This document shows, piece after piece, positions 49,974 through 59,727 of a DNA stretch of 64,000 nucleotides. The translations under genes and the position numbers were made by a program. Numbering within the stretch: the first letter of the stretch is position 1; each line of letters opens with the position of its first letter. The notes beneath the pieces were generated by a model that had not been told where the DNA came from, did not search any database, and saw only the letters and a program-made list of their open reading frames with translations. This DNA comes from Blastocatellia bacterium (lineage in GTDB: Bacteria; Acidobacteriota; Blastocatellia; HR10; J050), in contig JALSQX010000087.1 of NCBI GenBank assembly GCA_026985075.1, positions 45,813 through 109,812 of the forward strand, in the 5' to 3' direction.

Positions 49974-51101
49974 ATGAAGCTATCGAGGAAAGTCATCCTC
50001 AGCATCGTGGTCATGGCTCTGCTGGTGGCCGGAGCGTTGTTCGTGCAGTATCGAGCGATGAACCCTCGTCCGCCCATTCACATCACTGCCGAGCAAGTGG
50101 AGTTGTTGATTGACGCCATGCCCGATCGGCAACGCGCCGCCTATGCCGATCCCGATTTTCGCCGACAATATCTCACCCAACTCCAGGAAGCATTGATCCT
50201 GGGAGCAGAGGCCCGACGACTGGGATACACCAGTCGTCCGGATGTCGCCTACAACATGAACCTGCAACGCGACCTCTCGCTGGCTGAGGCGTACAGGAAA
50301 AAACATCCCCAGGTGAGCGTCTCGGACGAAGAACTGGACGCCTATTTTCGCGAGCATCCCTGGGCGCTGGATGAGTTTCTTCGCTATAACCCACAATTCG
50401 CCGGCCGTGGCGGACGCTTTCGGCGGCGCCTGAGACGGCAACTCGGCGAGACGCGTATCCTGGCCGAACGCGCGCGCCAGGAGGGATTGGATCGGGATCC
50501 GGGCGTTGCGTTGCAACTCCGATACCTTCCTCAAGATGTCCTGCGAAAGGCGTTCATCCGCGATCTCCAGAAACGCACGCGGGTGAGCGAGGCGGAGATC
50601 GAGACGTTTTACCGTCGTCATCTGGAGGAATTCACCGAAGTGCGCGTGCGGCATATTCTATTCAGTACGCGTCCATCGCAGAATGGTCATGCCGCGCCGC
50701 CGGATCGTGAGGCCGTGCGCCGTCGGGCATTAGAGGTGCTCCGCCGCGCCCGCGCCGGCGAAGACTTCGCCACACTGGCCAGAGAGTATTCTGATGATGC
50801 CAGTACGCGGGATAAGGGCGGCGATCTCGGGTATTTGAAGCACGAGCAGATGACACCCCAGTATGAAGAGGTCGCCTTCAAACTCAAGCCGGGCCAGATC
50901 AGCGATCTGGTGGAAACGCCGTTCGGCTTCTATATCATCAAAGTGGAAGGCCGGCGCACGATACCGCTCGATCGTTCACTGCGTGGCGTGATCGAGAATC
51001 GACTCCGGCAACGGAAGCTCCGTCAATTGATCTGCGACATCGCCCGGCGGTATCCGGCCGTGGTAGATGGCGCGCGGCGGATGACTGAGTGCGAGCGGTG
51101 A
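49974..51101 (+). CDS. Membrane-anchored parvulin-type peptidyl-prolyl isomerase (PpiC/SurA-like)
   Basis: 375 residues from ATG 49974. A membrane anchor or signal lies at residues 7-24. A SurA-like helical chaperone region follows (about 40-210), then a parvulin domain (about 225-340) with VRVRHILFSTRP, REYSDDASTRDKGGDLGY and VETPFGFYIIKVEGR. It helps fold exported proteins in the periplasm. The C-terminal helix is basic and ends in a Cys-containing tail. It is preceded by 70 bases with no clear promoter. Confidence 0.9.
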   Translation: MKLSRKVILSIVVMALLVAGALFVQYRAMNPRPPIHITAEQVELLIDAMPDRQRAAYADPDFRRQYLTQLQEALILGAEARRLGYTSRPDVAYNMNLQRDLSLAEAYRKKHPQVSVSDEELDAYFREHPWALDEFLRYNPQFAGRGGRFRRRLRRQLGETRILAERARQEGLDRDPGVALQLRYLPQDVLRKAFIRDLQKRTRVSEAEIETFYRRHLEEFTEVRVRHILFSTRPSQNGHAAPPDREAVRRRALEVLRRARAGEDFATLAREYSDDASTRDKGGDLGYLKHEQMTPQYEEVAFKLKPGQISDLVETPFGFYIIKVEGRRTIPLDRSLRGVIENRLRQRKLRQLICDIARRYPAVVDGARRMTECER

Positions 51102-51120
51102 GCCGCGCGCTCGACGATGA

Positions 51121-51990
51121 ATGCCGATGGAGACGAGGCGAGCAACCGGGGAATATCGGCTGGGCGATTTTCGGCTCAGCGTGATCTCCGATGGCGTCTT
51201 CTGGTTGGATGGAGGAGCGGTCTTTGGCGTCGTCCCGCGCGTCTTATGGGAGCGCGTGGCTCCTCCCGACGAGAAGAACCGCGTACGGTTGGGGTTGAAT
51301 ACGTTGCTCGTTCAGACGGGTCGAGAGAATGTGTTGATTGATACGGGAGTCGGCGACAAATGGGATGAAAAGCGCCGCCGGATCTACGGTCTCACGCAGC
51401 CGCCGACGCTGATCGCATCGCTGGCCGAGCGGGGCCTCGAACCCGAGGATATCGACGTGGTCATCAATACCCATCTTCACTTCGATCACTGCGGATGGAA
51501 TACGCGATATCTGGATGGTTCCTTGCGGCCGACGTTTCCTCGCGCTCGCTATATCGTTCAACGCGGCGAATATGAGCACGCTCAACATCCCCACGAGCGC
51601 GATCGGGCCAGTTATGATCCCGAGAACTGGGCGGGCTTAGAAGAACGGGGGCAGTTGGAGTTGATCGAGGGCGACCAGTCCATCGTGCCCGGCATCGAGG
51701 TGGTCAAGCTCTGCGGGCATAATCGCGATTTCCAGTGCGTCTTCGTGCGATCGCGGGGAGAGACGGCGGTGTTCTGGAGCGATCTGGTCCCCATGACGCC
51801 GCACGTGCAGTTCCCTTGGATCATGGCCTTCGATCTTTATCCCGAGCAGACGCTCATGCACAAGAAACGTCTCATTCCCCAGGCGGCGCGCGAAGGGTGG
51901 CTCTGTGTGTTTCACCATGATCCGGAGATCCCGGTGGGGAGAATCATTGAGGTGGATGAGCAGTATAAGGTCGACCGGTGGACGCGGTAG
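51121..51990 (+). CDS. Metallo-beta-lactamase-fold hydrolase
   Basis: 289 residues from ATG 51121 (ATG 51127 is possible). Zinc motif INTHLHFDHCGW (H-x-H-x-D-H) at about residues 116-127, further ligands His in CGHNRDFQ, Asp in VFWSDLVP and His in CVFHHDPE. This set is found in quorum-quenching-lactonase-like and other MBL hydrolases with a solvent-exposed pocket. The substrate is unknown. The protein has no signal peptide, so it is probably cytoplasmic. The MTAP gene follows after 112 bases. Confidence 0.9.
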   Translation: MPMETRRATGEYRLGDFRLSVISDGVFWLDGGAVFGVVPRVLWERVAPPDEKNRVRLGLNTLLVQTGRENVLIDTGVGDKWDEKRRRIYGLTQPPTLIASLAERGLEPEDIDVVINTHLHFDHCGWNTRYLDGSLRPTFPRARYIVQRGEYEHAQHPHERDRASYDPENWAGLEERGQLELIEGDQSIVPGIEVVKLCGHNRDFQCVFVRSRGETAVFWSDLVPMTPHVQFPWIMAFDLYPEQTLMHKKRLIPQAAREGWLCVFHHDPEIPVGRIIEVDEQYKVDRWTR

Positions 51991-52102
51991 CAGGGGGCAG
52001 AGCCCCAAAGGAGAGAGCGAGTATATCGATCGATGAGCGCGCCATCCCTGCTCGGATGGGGAGCCTCACGTGGCGCGCTTGGCGGTTGAGGAGGTATGGA
52101 GG

Positions 52103-52981
52103 ATGCGAGCAGAAATAGGTGTCATTGGTGGCAGTGGATTTTATCACATGGAGGGCCTCCAGGATGTCGAGGAGGTCCGCGTGGAGACGCCGTTCGGATG
52201 GCCGTCGGATGATTTCGTCATCGGCACATTAGAGGGCGTGCGCGTCGCTTTCCTGGCGCGGCATGGGCGCGGACATCGATTGATGCCCTCGGAATTGCCT
52301 TTCCGGGCCAATATTTATGCCATGAAACTCCTGGGGGTGAAGCGCATCATCTCGGCTAGCGCCGTGGGATCGCTTCAAGAGAAGTACGCGCCCATGGACA
52401 TCGTCATTCCCGATCAGTTCTTTGACCGGACGCGCCAGCGGGTCTCCACTTTTTTTGGCGAAGGCCTCGTCGCTCATATCGCCTTTGCTGATCCCGTCTG
52501 TCCGGTAGTGAGCGATGTCTTGGAGAGAAGCGCCCGACAGGTGGAGGGGATTAACGTGCATCGTGGCGGAACCTATCTGTGCATCGAAGGTCCGGCTTTC
52601 TCCACCAAAGCCGAATCCCACACCTATCGGGCGTGGGGGATGGATGTCATCGGCATGACCAATCTGCAGGAAGCCAAGCTGGCGCGGGAGGCTGAGATCT
52701 GCTATGCGACCTTGGCGCTGGTCACCGACTATGATTGCTGGCATCCCGATCATGATGCCGTGACGGTGGAGATGGTCATCGACTACCTGAATCGGAATAC
52801 GGCCAACGCTCAGTCCATCATCAGACACGCGGTGCGTCATCTGAAAGAAGAAAAACGCCCTTGCCGTTGTCAGACGGCGTTAGAGCATGCTATTTTGACT
52901 CAACGGGAAAAGATACCGGCCGAAGCCATTGAACGATTATCGGCCATCTTGGGGAAATATTTTGAAGCGGGAACGGGATGA
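52103..52981 (+). CDS. mtnP: S-methyl-5'-thioadenosine phosphorylase
   Basis: 292 residues from ATG 52103 with GGAGG upstream; GTG 52070 is less likely. Features: [72 protein letters not shown] and [18 protein letters not shown]. It splits methylthioadenosine to adenine and methylthioribose-1-phosphate, starting methionine salvage. The next gene starts inside its stop (ATGATGG at 52978). A PfkB-family kinase lies two genes downstream. Confidence 0.93.
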   Translation: MRAEIGVIGGSGFYHMEGLQDVEEVRVETPFGWPSDDFVIGTLEGVRVAFLARHGRGHRLMPSELPFRANIYAMKLLGVKRIISASAVGSLQEKYAPMDIVIPDQFFDRTRQRVSTFFGEGLVAHIAFADPVCPVVSDVLERSARQVEGINVHRGGTYLCIEGPAFSTKAESHTYRAWGMDVIGMTNLQEAKLAREAEICYATLALVTDYDCWHPDHDAVTVEMVIDYLNRNTANAQSIIRHAVRHLKEEKRPCRCQTALEHAILTQREKIPAEAIERLSAILGKYFEAGTG

Positions 52982-53457
52982 TGGATCGGTTGAAGTGGAG
53001 GGTCATGCTCGTTCTTTTTCTCCTGGTCGCGGTGGCCCCTTTGGTGTTGGCGTGGCAGGGCAATGTGCCTCGGGGACCAGTTGTTGAGCCGCGCGATCGG
53101 GAGTTGGAACGGGTCTCGCTTCACAATCTGAAAGTGGCGCGCTTCTATATCAAGAAAAAGAAATGGATGGCGGCGCGCGATCGGTTGCAGGAGATCGTCG
53201 CCGAGAATCCCAATTTCTCTCATATCGCGGAGGTCTACTTTTTACTCGGCGAGGTCTATCGGAAGACGAATGAGTCGGAGCTGGCGGTCGAGCTCTACAC
53301 GCGCGTGGTCGAAGAATTCCCACAGAGCGAATTTGCGTCCAAAGCGCGGGCGCGGCTCCAGAAACTGAAGAAGCCGGATGCCACCCGTGGATCTCATGCT
53401 CGCTCGGAGAAGGAGGCTCGCTATGTCCATACTCGTGGTGGGATCAGTGGCCTTTGA
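52978..53457 (+). CDS. Exported TPR protein (YbgF/BamD-like)
   Basis: 159 residues. A signal peptide (residues 8-25) ends at LAWQG. Residues 45-130 form TPR helices: [45 protein letters not shown] and [17 protein letters not shown], the pattern of outer-membrane assembly lipoproteins such as BamD, but no lipobox cysteine is present. The last 35 bases overlap the PfkB-kinase start. It probably binds another envelope protein. Confidence 0.85.
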   Translation: MMDRLKWRVMLVLFLLVAVAPLVLAWQGNVPRGPVVEPRDRELERVSLHNLKVARFYIKKKKWMAARDRLQEIVAENPNFSHIAEVYFLLGEVYRKTNESELAVELYTRVVEEFPQSEFASKARARLQKLKKPDATRGSHARSEKEARYVHTRGGISGL

Positions 53458-54382
53458 TTCCATTGAAACGCCTTTCGGGAAACGAGATCGCATTCTGGGG
53501 GGGTCGGCGACCTATTCATCGCTGGCCGCCAGCTATTTCACCGAAGTGAAAGTCGTCGCCGTGGTCGGGGGAGACTTCGGCCGGGAAGACGAAGCCGTGT
53601 TCATCGAGCGAGGGATAGATATCTCCGGCGTGGAGCGAATCCCGGAAGGGAAGACATTCTATTACAGCGGCGTGTATGGGTATGATTTGAATGATCGGCA
53701 GACGCGGGCGACGGAACTGAACGTGTTCGCTCACTTCACGCCCAAGCTCGATGGCGCGGCGCGGCGCACGCCTTATCTTTTCCTGGGCAACATTGATCCC
53801 GTCCTGCAACTGGACGTGAAGCGCCAGATGGCCAATCCCCGGCTGGTGGCGTTGGATACGATGAACTATTGGATCGAAGGGTCTCGTCAGGCCCTTCAGC
53901 GGGTGCTTCGCGAGATCGACATTCTGATCATCAACGATGCGGAGGCGCGAGAATTGGCCGAGGAGCCGAATCTGGTCAAAGCGGCCCAGCGCATTCGCCA
54001 GATGGGACCGAAGACGCTCATCATCAAGCGCGGCGAATACGGGGCGATTATGTTCGATCGTGACACGATCTTCGCCATCCCGGGACTCCCTTTGGAGAAT
54101 GTATTCGATCCAACTGGCGCGGGCGATGCGTTCGCCGGAGGCTTCTTAGGATATCTGGCGGCGACTCATAATTTCAGCTCGGCAGCGCTGCGTCAGGCCG
54201 TCATCTATGGCTCGGTCATGGCATCGTTCACGGTGGAAGAGTTCGGCTGTGATCAGCTTCGCCGACTCCGTTATGAGGATATTAACGCGCGCTTTCGCGA
54301 GTTCAAGCGACTCGTTCACTTCGATGACATAGAATTCATGCGCTCGGACCACTCAACGGCCGGCATGACCAAGACGGGGTGA
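53423..54382 (+). CDS. PfkB-family sugar/nucleoside kinase
   Basis: 319 residues from ATG 53423 (AGGAGG at 53411-53416). Features: [34 protein letters not shown] at the start, then KTLIIKRGEYGAIMF and the catalytic motif FDPTGAGDAFAGGFLGYL, whose Asp is the base. It phosphorylates a carbohydrate-like hydroxyl with ATP. The MTAP gene two genes upstream makes a methylthioribose compound a possible substrate, but adenosine or ribose are equally likely. It overlaps the TPR gene by 35 bases. Confidence 0.9.
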   Translation: MSILVVGSVAFDSIETPFGKRDRILGGSATYSSLAASYFTEVKVVAVVGGDFGREDEAVFIERGIDISGVERIPEGKTFYYSGVYGYDLNDRQTRATELNVFAHFTPKLDGAARRTPYLFLGNIDPVLQLDVKRQMANPRLVALDTMNYWIEGSRQALQRVLREIDILIINDAEARELAEEPNLVKAAQRIRQMGPKTLIIKRGEYGAIMFDRDTIFAIPGLPLENVFDPTGAGDAFAGGFLGYLAATHNFSSAALRQAVIYGSVMASFTVEEFGCDQLRRLRYEDINARFREFKRLVHFDDIEFMRSDHSTAGMTKTG

Positions 54383-54589
54383 GAGCCTCGGCTCGCGAAC
54401 ACCGACTGTATTGCCAATCGGACATGAGAGTGCCCACCGCCTGTTTCGAGGAGGGTGGGCGAGGCGTCTGGAGACGAGCCTCAGGGAGGCGAAAGAAGTG
54501 TCGGCGTGCTTGGCGATGCACATCGCGTGGATGGCGCATCCGAGCGCGCGCCGGGCTTCCATCGCACTGTGGGGCCGGGGGGCGAGGAG

Positions 54590-55450
54590 ATGATGCATTT
54601 TTACAAATTTCAAGCTTCGGGCAACGATTTTCTCGTCGTGGACGAAGAGAGCATTCCGACCGATGTCTCACTCGATCTATTGGCCGAGCGAATGTGCGAT
54701 CGCCGTTACGGGGCGGGCGCCGATGGATTGCTGGTCCTTCGGATGGTTCGACCAGCCGATGAGAGCGACGTTCAGATGCGCGTCTTCAATCCTGACGGGA
54801 GCGAAGCAGAGATCTCCGGCAATGGCATCCGTTGTGCCGCGGCTTATGTGTATCATCTCGGTCGATGGACGGAACCGGAGATTCGTATCGCAACCAAGGC
54901 CGGCGTCAAACGATTGCGCCATCTGGGAGAGCGGGGGAAGACGCGTTATTTCGAAGTCGAGATGGGCCGGCCCAAGTTGGCCAGCGACGAGATTCCCATG
55001 GCGCTGGAACCACCCTTATCCCGCGTCGTGAAACATCCTTTGCGGGTGGGCGAGGACGTCTTTTACATCACGGCGTGTTCCATGGGGAATCCCCATTGCA
55101 GTCTGCTCATGCGAGATCTGGATCGCATCGATTTCACCGACGTGGGGGCCCGCATCGAAAATCATGCCATCTTTCCCGAACGAACCAACGTTGAATTCGT
55201 TAAGGTGCTCGGTCGGAAGCGGCTCATGGTCCTTTTCTGGGAGCGTGGCGTCGGAGAAACGCTCTCTTCGGGATCGGGAGCATGCGCGGCGACGGTGGCT
55301 GCTGTGCTCAATGGCCGAGTGGATCGCCGGGTGAAAGTTCTCACTCGGGCGGGAGAACTCTCCGTCCATTGGCGCGACGATGACGTCGTGGTGTTGGTCG
55401 GGCCGGTGGAGCTGGTTTACCGGGGAGAGTGGCTCACCGACATCTCTTGA
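54590..55450 (+). CDS. dapF: Diaminopimelate epimerase
   Basis: 286 residues from ATG 54590 (a second ATG at 54593). GAGGAG directly precedes it. Features: FYKFQASGNDFLVVDE, FNPDGSEAEISGNGIRCAAAYVY with one catalytic Cys, MGNPHCSLLM, NVEFVKVL, WERGVGETLSSGSGACAATVAAV with the other catalytic Cys. It interconverts LL- and meso-diaminopimelate for lysine and peptidoglycan. The 207 bases upstream hold no gene I can support. Confidence 0.95.
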   Translation: MMHFYKFQASGNDFLVVDEESIPTDVSLDLLAERMCDRRYGAGADGLLVLRMVRPADESDVQMRVFNPDGSEAEISGNGIRCAAAYVYHLGRWTEPEIRIATKAGVKRLRHLGERGKTRYFEVEMGRPKLASDEIPMALEPPLSRVVKHPLRVGEDVFYITACSMGNPHCSLLMRDLDRIDFTDVGARIENHAIFPERTNVEFVKVLGRKRLMVLFWERGVGETLSSGSGACAATVAAVLNGRVDRRVKVLTRAGELSVHWRDDDVVVLVGPVELVYRGEWLTDIS

Positions 55451-55475
55451 CTCCAAAGGATCGAAGGGGGACTCC

Positions 55476-55835
55476 ATGCCATTCTGTCCGCGTTGCCGAA
55501 TTGAGTATCGACCCGGTTTCACCCGGTGTAGCGATTGCGGCGTCGCGCTCGTCGCCGAATTACCGGAGGAGGATGTGGAATCGACTCCAGGGAGTCGCGT
55601 GGTGAAATTGGCCGTATTTCCCACGGTCGCCGAAGCCGCCATGCTCAAAGATGTATTGGAAGAGCATCACATTCCCGCTTTCGTCCGTGGCCAAACCGAT
55701 CCCATCGGCATCGTCAGCGGAGCTGAGCACGTGGCCGTGTTAGTAGATGAGCGAGATCTGGAACGAGCCACGAAGATTTATCAATCGTACTTCGGCCGCT
55801 CGGGGGAGACAGAAGAGTCCGCGGAAGGATCTTGA
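55476..55835 (+). CDS. Zinc-ribbon protein with DUF2007 domain
   Basis: 119 residues from ATG 55476. The N-terminus is a zinc ribbon (MPFCPRCRIEYRPGFTRCSDCGVAL: C-x2-C-x10-C-x2-C). From about residue 45 it is a DUF2007 domain (VVKLAVFPTVAEAAMLKDVLEEHHIPAFVRG, then AVLVDERDLERATKIYQSYF), a small alpha-beta fold called a putative signal-transducing protein. Function is unknown. It sits between dapF and comF. Confidence 0.85.
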   Translation: MPFCPRCRIEYRPGFTRCSDCGVALVAELPEEDVESTPGSRVVKLAVFPTVAEAAMLKDVLEEHHIPAFVRGQTDPIGIVSGAEHVAVLVDERDLERATKIYQSYFGRSGETEESAEGS

Positions 55836-55861
55836 CTTCGACGCGCTCGCCGAGAAATGAC

Positions 55862-56671
55862 ATGCCGCGACGTCCCACGCTCACCACCTGGCTCAAGGCA
55901 CTCGGCGATTCCCTCGCCGGGCTCGTCTTTCCCCAGCTCTGTCGACTGTGTGCCGCACCCGTTGAATCGCTTGACGATGGCGCGACTTGCCATCACTGTT
56001 GGCAGCAGATGCCGGAGATGGGCGCCGAGCAAGGGTGTCCGCGCTGTGGATGGCCTCGGCCTGGATGGACGACGTCCACCTCCCTCCCATCAGGATGCTC
56101 GCACTGTCGCGGTGCGTACTTTGCGCTCCTTCGTTCTGTCGGCCCATACCAGGGAGCATTGCGGGAGAATCTCCTCCTGCTCAAGCGCCGTCCGCATGTG
56201 TGTGGGAGAATATGCACTATGATCGCTCAAACGATTCACCAAGAGTCGGCATTCTCCCGTGTGGAACGCATAGTGCCTGTCCCCCTCCATCCTCTTCGAT
56301 TGAGAGAACGAGGATTCAATCAGGCGGCGGTGATTGCCAAAGTCGTCGCGCGCGAGATGGGCATCCCGCTCGACTCCCGAACGGTGATCCGGATTAAGCA
56401 CACGGACCGACATCGCGCCGGGATGGATGAGGTAGCTCGCATCAAGAGCGTGGCCCGGGCGTTCGCCGTCACCCGCCCGGAGCGCATCCGAGGTGAGACC
56501 ATTTTGCTCGTCGACGATGTCTTCACGACGGGAGCCACCCTCAACGCTTGTAGTCGCGTCCTGGTGGAGGCGGGGGCCAAAGCGGTGTATGGATTCACCG
56601 TGGCTCGGGTGATGACATGGCATTCCGCCACCGACCGAACGAGAGGTGATAAGGCTCCTGATCGATCTTGA
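55862..56671 (+). CDS. comF: ComF-family amidophosphoribosyltransferase-like protein
   Basis: 269 residues from ATG 55862; a TTG at 55832 overlapping the previous stop is the alternative. The N-terminal zinc finger (QLCRLCAAPVES, CHHCWQQMP, CPRCGWPRPGW and CSHC) is followed by a PRTase domain with RIVPVPLHPLRLRERGFNQA, HTDRHRAGMD, and LLVDDVFTTGATLNACSRVL (pyrophosphate-binding loop). ComF proteins take part in DNA uptake; a true phosphoribosyl substrate is unproven. The C-terminal 15 residues are basic and disordered-looking. Confidence 0.9.
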   Translation: MPRRPTLTTWLKALGDSLAGLVFPQLCRLCAAPVESLDDGATCHHCWQQMPEMGAEQGCPRCGWPRPGWTTSTSLPSGCSHCRGAYFALLRSVGPYQGALRENLLLLKRRPHVCGRICTMIAQTIHQESAFSRVERIVPVPLHPLRLRERGFNQAAVIAKVVAREMGIPLDSRTVIRIKHTDRHRAGMDEVARIKSVARAFAVTRPERIRGETILLVDDVFTTGATLNACSRVLVEAGAKAVYGFTVARVMTWHSATDRTRGDKAPDRS

Positions 56672-56696
56672 AGTTCGGTGGGGGAAACCGTACACT
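56668..56696 (+). promoter_or_regulatory. Promoter of the small zinc-binding protein gene
   Basis: TTGAAG (56668-56673) and TACACT (56691-56696), 17 bp apart. The ATG at 56705 is 8 bases after the -10 box, so the transcript is probably leaderless. The -35 overlaps the comF stop. Confidence 0.6.
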
Positions 56697-56704
56697 TTCG
56701 ACTT

Positions 56705-56941
56705 ATGCGGTCAGTAACAAAAACGTGCATCTTCTGTTTGAAGGAGATTCAGATCGTCGTCGAGAAAAAACTCGACCCCATCGACGCCCGGCTATTGGAG
56801 GAGAAAGAGGCGATGTGTCATGATTGCGCCCGCGAACGGGGGTTGGACCCTAATGAGAAGTATTTCGTGTTCGCCGGCGACATCTATCAAAAGTTCCCCA
56901 ATGCTCACCTGAGACTGTGGCCCGTCGGCGCATTCCATTAG
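56705..56941 (+). CDS. Small zinc-binding-type protein of unknown function
   Basis: 78 residues. Cysteines are arranged as two pairs, CIFC near residue 8 and CHDC near residue 38, so a treble-clef or zinc-ribbon-like fold is likely. The C-terminal half is NEKYFVFAGDIYQKFPN, without known motif. I do not recognise the family. An upstream in-frame extension (56678) is excluded because the promoter lies over it. Confidence 0.65.
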   Translation: MRSVTKTCIFCLKEIQIVVEKKLDPIDARLLEEKEAMCHDCARERGLDPNEKYFVFAGDIYQKFPNAHLRLWPVGAFH

Positions 56942-57003
56942 TATGGATCGGTCATCGGATCATGGCGATGGGGCATCGGCTGGTGCATCCCCGGGCTCGG
57001 TGA

Positions 57004-57771
57004 TCATTGTTTCTGCAAGTGAATGATGCCCTTATAAGTGCGAATCATCAAAACGGCCACACCCTCTCCATATGTGCCCTCCAGGTGGTGTGGGGAGCGG
57101 TGCTCCTCGGTCAATTGGAATCCCTCCACGTCGATTCGCCCCTCGCGAGTAGCGGCATCCAGGGTGAAGGAGGCTGTCGCCGGGAAGATGACCCTGACCT
57201 GGCCGGAACCCGAATAGAGGTTATATTTCCCCTCGTGATCGAGAGGGCCAATGAGGGTGATGTTGCCCCGCGTGCTGCTGATGGCATCGATGCTTTCCCC
57301 CGAGATGTCGATGAGCTCGATGTCTCCATCAGTGGTCGAGGCCTTCAATCGAGCCCGCAGTCCCCGCACGGTAATTTTACCGCTCAAACTCGAGAGCTCC
57401 ACCTCACAGTGAGGGGGGAGCCAGACGTGGAAATGGACTGAGTCCACCGAAACGAGGCCCTGGCGGCGCAGTCGCACGTGCACGGATCGATCCGTTGGGG
57501 TCGCTTCAACCAGGATGTGAGGCGAGAGGATCTCGGCCACCACTTTGATCAGCGGTTGATTCCACGCTTTGAGTTCCACATTCCCGTAGACTGAGGTGTT
57601 CTCCAGGATGAGGGTCGCATTCTCCCCGGCGGGAAAGACTTTCTCAAAATGGCGACTGCCCGGCGAGGGCGTCGGGCGTTGCAGGTGCGGGAGAGGAGAG
57701 AAAGACCAGACGAGGAAGAATGCCGTCGAACAAACAACGTATAGCTGCCCCATAAATGCGCTCTCACCCAC
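57004..57771 (-). CDS. DUF4097-type beta-solenoid exported protein
   Basis: 255 residues from ATG 57771; ATG 57753 is also possible. A signal segment (about residues 8-25) precedes a beta-helical region of the DUF4097 kind: VYGNVELKAWNQPLIKVVAE, VELSSLSGKITVRGLRARLKAST, GDIELIDISGESIDAISSTRGNITLIGPL, KYNLYSGSGQVRVIFP and DAATREGRIDVEGF. These are commonly encoded in the operon of ECF sigma factors. Third gene of the operon, 15 bases after the anti-sigma gene. Confidence 0.85.
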   Translation of the reverse strand: MGESAFMGQLYVVCSTAFFLVWSFSPLPHLQRPTPSPGSRHFEKVFPAGENATLILENTSVYGNVELKAWNQPLIKVVAEILSPHILVEATPTDRSVHVRLRRQGLVSVDSVHFHVWLPPHCEVELSSLSGKITVRGLRARLKASTTDGDIELIDISGESIDAISSTRGNITLIGPLDHEGKYNLYSGSGQVRVIFPATASFTLDAATREGRIDVEGFQLTEEHRSPHHLEGTYGEGVAVLMIRTYKGIIHLQKQ

Positions 57772-57786
57772 GGGTCATTGCCGGTT

Positions 57787-58512
57787 TCACATTTCAGCAA
57801 ATTGCTTCAGGAGCTCTAACTTCGCGCGCAAGGTCGCTTCGTACACGTCGCGCACAGCCGGATCCCGACTCTGGCGAGTGAGTTGATTTTGACAGTTATT
57901 GAGACAGTGATTGATCGCGCTCAAATGACGTTCGTAAAGAGCCCGGACTTCGGGACTCCAACGAATCTGAGCGGCCTCGATGCGCTTTTGAAGTTCATCA
58001 ATGCGCTGCTTGACCAGATCCACTTGGATATGCGATTTGTGAACGATGATTCGGTTCGTCCGCCGGATGGTGAGCTGGCGATGCCCATCCGTCCAGTGAA
58101 TCCCGCTCGGCGCGGGTTGTTCGATCAGTTGAATGGGATGGCGAAGGAAGACGGCGGTCACTCCGACGATGACCAACAGAGCCGCGACCGCCCATGCCGG
58201 GTGCCACCGCAGCGAGCGGGACATAGGGGGGAGGAAGCGACGAACGGGCCAGCGAGGGCCGCGGGCTATTGGCGCCCCCGCACCGGACGGGGCGATCTCG
58301 GCGAGGATCCGTTGCCAAACGACTTCGCTTGGTTCGTAATCCGGTAAATTTCGACTCGCCTCGCAAATCATGACCAGATCTTGATAGATGGCGTGGCAGA
58401 CTCGGCAAGTGGACAGGTGCGCTTCCACTTGCTGGCGCTCGGGTATGGGGAGGAGGCCATCAATGTAATCGGAAATTTTTTCCTGATAGGCGAGACATCC
58501 CATAGCGTTCAT
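57787..58512 (-). CDS. Zinc-finger anti-sigma factor with one membrane helix
   Basis: 241 residues. The N-terminus matches the anti-sigma zinc domain: [38 protein letters not shown] (H-x3-C-x2-C). A membrane helix lies at about residues 107-123 ([16 protein letters not shown]). The C-terminal half is a long helix ([18 protein letters not shown]) outside the membrane, which could sense the signal. It overlaps the sigma gene by four bases, the standard arrangement for cognate pairs, and would sequester the ECF sigma factor until activated. Confidence 0.9.
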   Translation of the reverse strand: MNAMGCLAYQEKISDYIDGLLPIPERQQVEAHLSTCRVCHAIYQDLVMICEASRNLPDYEPSEVVWQRILAEIAPSGAGAPIARGPRWPVRRFLPPMSRSLRWHPAWAVAALLVIVGVTAVFLRHPIQLIEQPAPSGIHWTDGHRQLTIRRTNRIIVHKSHIQVDLVKQRIDELQKRIEAAQIRWSPEVRALYERHLSAINHCLNNCQNQLTRQSRDPAVRDVYEATLRAKLELLKQFAEM

Positions 58513-59072
58513 CCCTCCGAACGGAGAATCTTGCGTAATTTCATGCGCGCTTTATGGAGTTGGGACTTGGATGTCCCCACACTACAGCCGAGTAAGTGAG
58601 CAATTTCCTCGTGTTCGTATCCCTCGATATCGTGAAGAACAAACACGGCGCGATAGCCGGGGGGGAGTTGAGCAATAGCTTGTTCGAGCGCCACGCGGTC
58701 AACGACGGACATCGCTTGTGGGCGCTCCGTGCCCGGTTCAATCAGTTCCTTGAGGTCTTCGTCTTCGGTGGGCGCTTCCATGCGCACGTGGCGCTTGCGA
58801 AAGTGCATGAGGATCTGGTTGACGGTGAGGCGATGAAGCCAAGTGGTGAATGCCGCCTCGCCCCGAAAGCTTCCGAGCTTACGGTAGACTTGCATGAATA
58901 CGTCCTGCGTCATATCCTCCGCTTCCGTCGGATTGCCCAGCATCCGGAGGCAGAGCGAGTAGACCCGCCGGCGGTGTTTCTCATAGAGTTTGCCAAATGC
59001 ATCAACATCCCCCGTTGCCGATCGAGCAACTAGCTCTGTATCTGACGCACCTTCTAGGGCCTTTATCGTCAT
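58509..59072 (-). CDS. ECF sigma factor (RpoE-like)
   Basis: 187 residues from ATG 59072. Region 2 features: [43 protein letters not shown] and [18 protein letters not shown]; region 4: [41 protein letters not shown]. It directs RNA polymerase to envelope-type promoters and is held by the membrane anti-sigma factor encoded next. The spacer upstream (59073-59727) contains an AT-rich TATAAT box on the minus strand near 59158, without a convincing partner. Confidence 0.94.
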   Translation of the reverse strand: MTIKALEGASDTELVARSATGDVDAFGKLYEKHRRRVYSLCLRMLGNPTEAEDMTQDVFMQVYRKLGSFRGEAAFTTWLHRLTVNQILMHFRKRHVRMEAPTEDEDLKELIEPGTERPQAMSVVDRVALEQAIAQLPPGYRAVFVLHDIEGYEHEEIAHLLGCSVGTSKSQLHKARMKLRKILRSEG

Positions 59073-59727
59073 CCGCTCCGGGCGAATGCAAGCACCACAG
59101 CTAGCTGTTCGATCCGCTCACTGCGATGCTTTCATTCCTGTTTCGGTTGTCTTCGGCATTATAATATTTTAATGAAACGAAGGGAAGGAAATCCCGAAGG
59201 TCAAGTTCATCATCCGTCGCCCCGGACCGCCCTTCCCGGACCATGAGGCCATTTTTTTCGCGGCTGCTTTGCTTTTTGAGTCGTTGGCATTCTAGATCCC
59301 CTTTCCTGGATAATCCGGCCAGGCCGGGCTCCCTCGCATCAGCTCTCTGGCCTCCAGGATGTTCATTTGGAGGAAGCCCCCACTGTCGGAATGAGGGTCG
59401 TGCCGTGATGACCGGCGTCGGTTTCGACGTTGCCCGAGGCCCGAATCAGCCGCCTTCCCGCGAGGCATCCCGGCTCCCTGAATGCGTATATGGGTTGTCC
59501 CCGAGCATGGCGAGTTCTTGGCGAAGTCGGTCGGAGTTCTCGAAGCCGAACTCTCCGCTCACCAGCTTCTAGAGGAGATGCTGGCCCGAGGGCCCACCTC
59601 TCCGATGAGAAATGTGTTGCTTTCTGCTCTCAAGGGGCATATAATGTTGAGGTCAATTGTGAAGGATCCTGCTGAGCGGAAACACCTTCTGTAGGGTGGC
59701 ATCTGAGCGGACGCGCGAAGGATCGTT
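59073..59727. promoter_or_regulatory. Divergent spacer with promoter of the RpoD-like sigma gene
   Basis: 655 bp. I see no supportable gene; short open frames here lack starts with RBS and family signals. A good plus-strand promoter lies at 59617-59645: TTGCTT (59617-59622), 17-bp spacer, TATAAT (59640-59645), with GAAGGA (59717-59722) before the ATG at 59728. Confidence 0.7.
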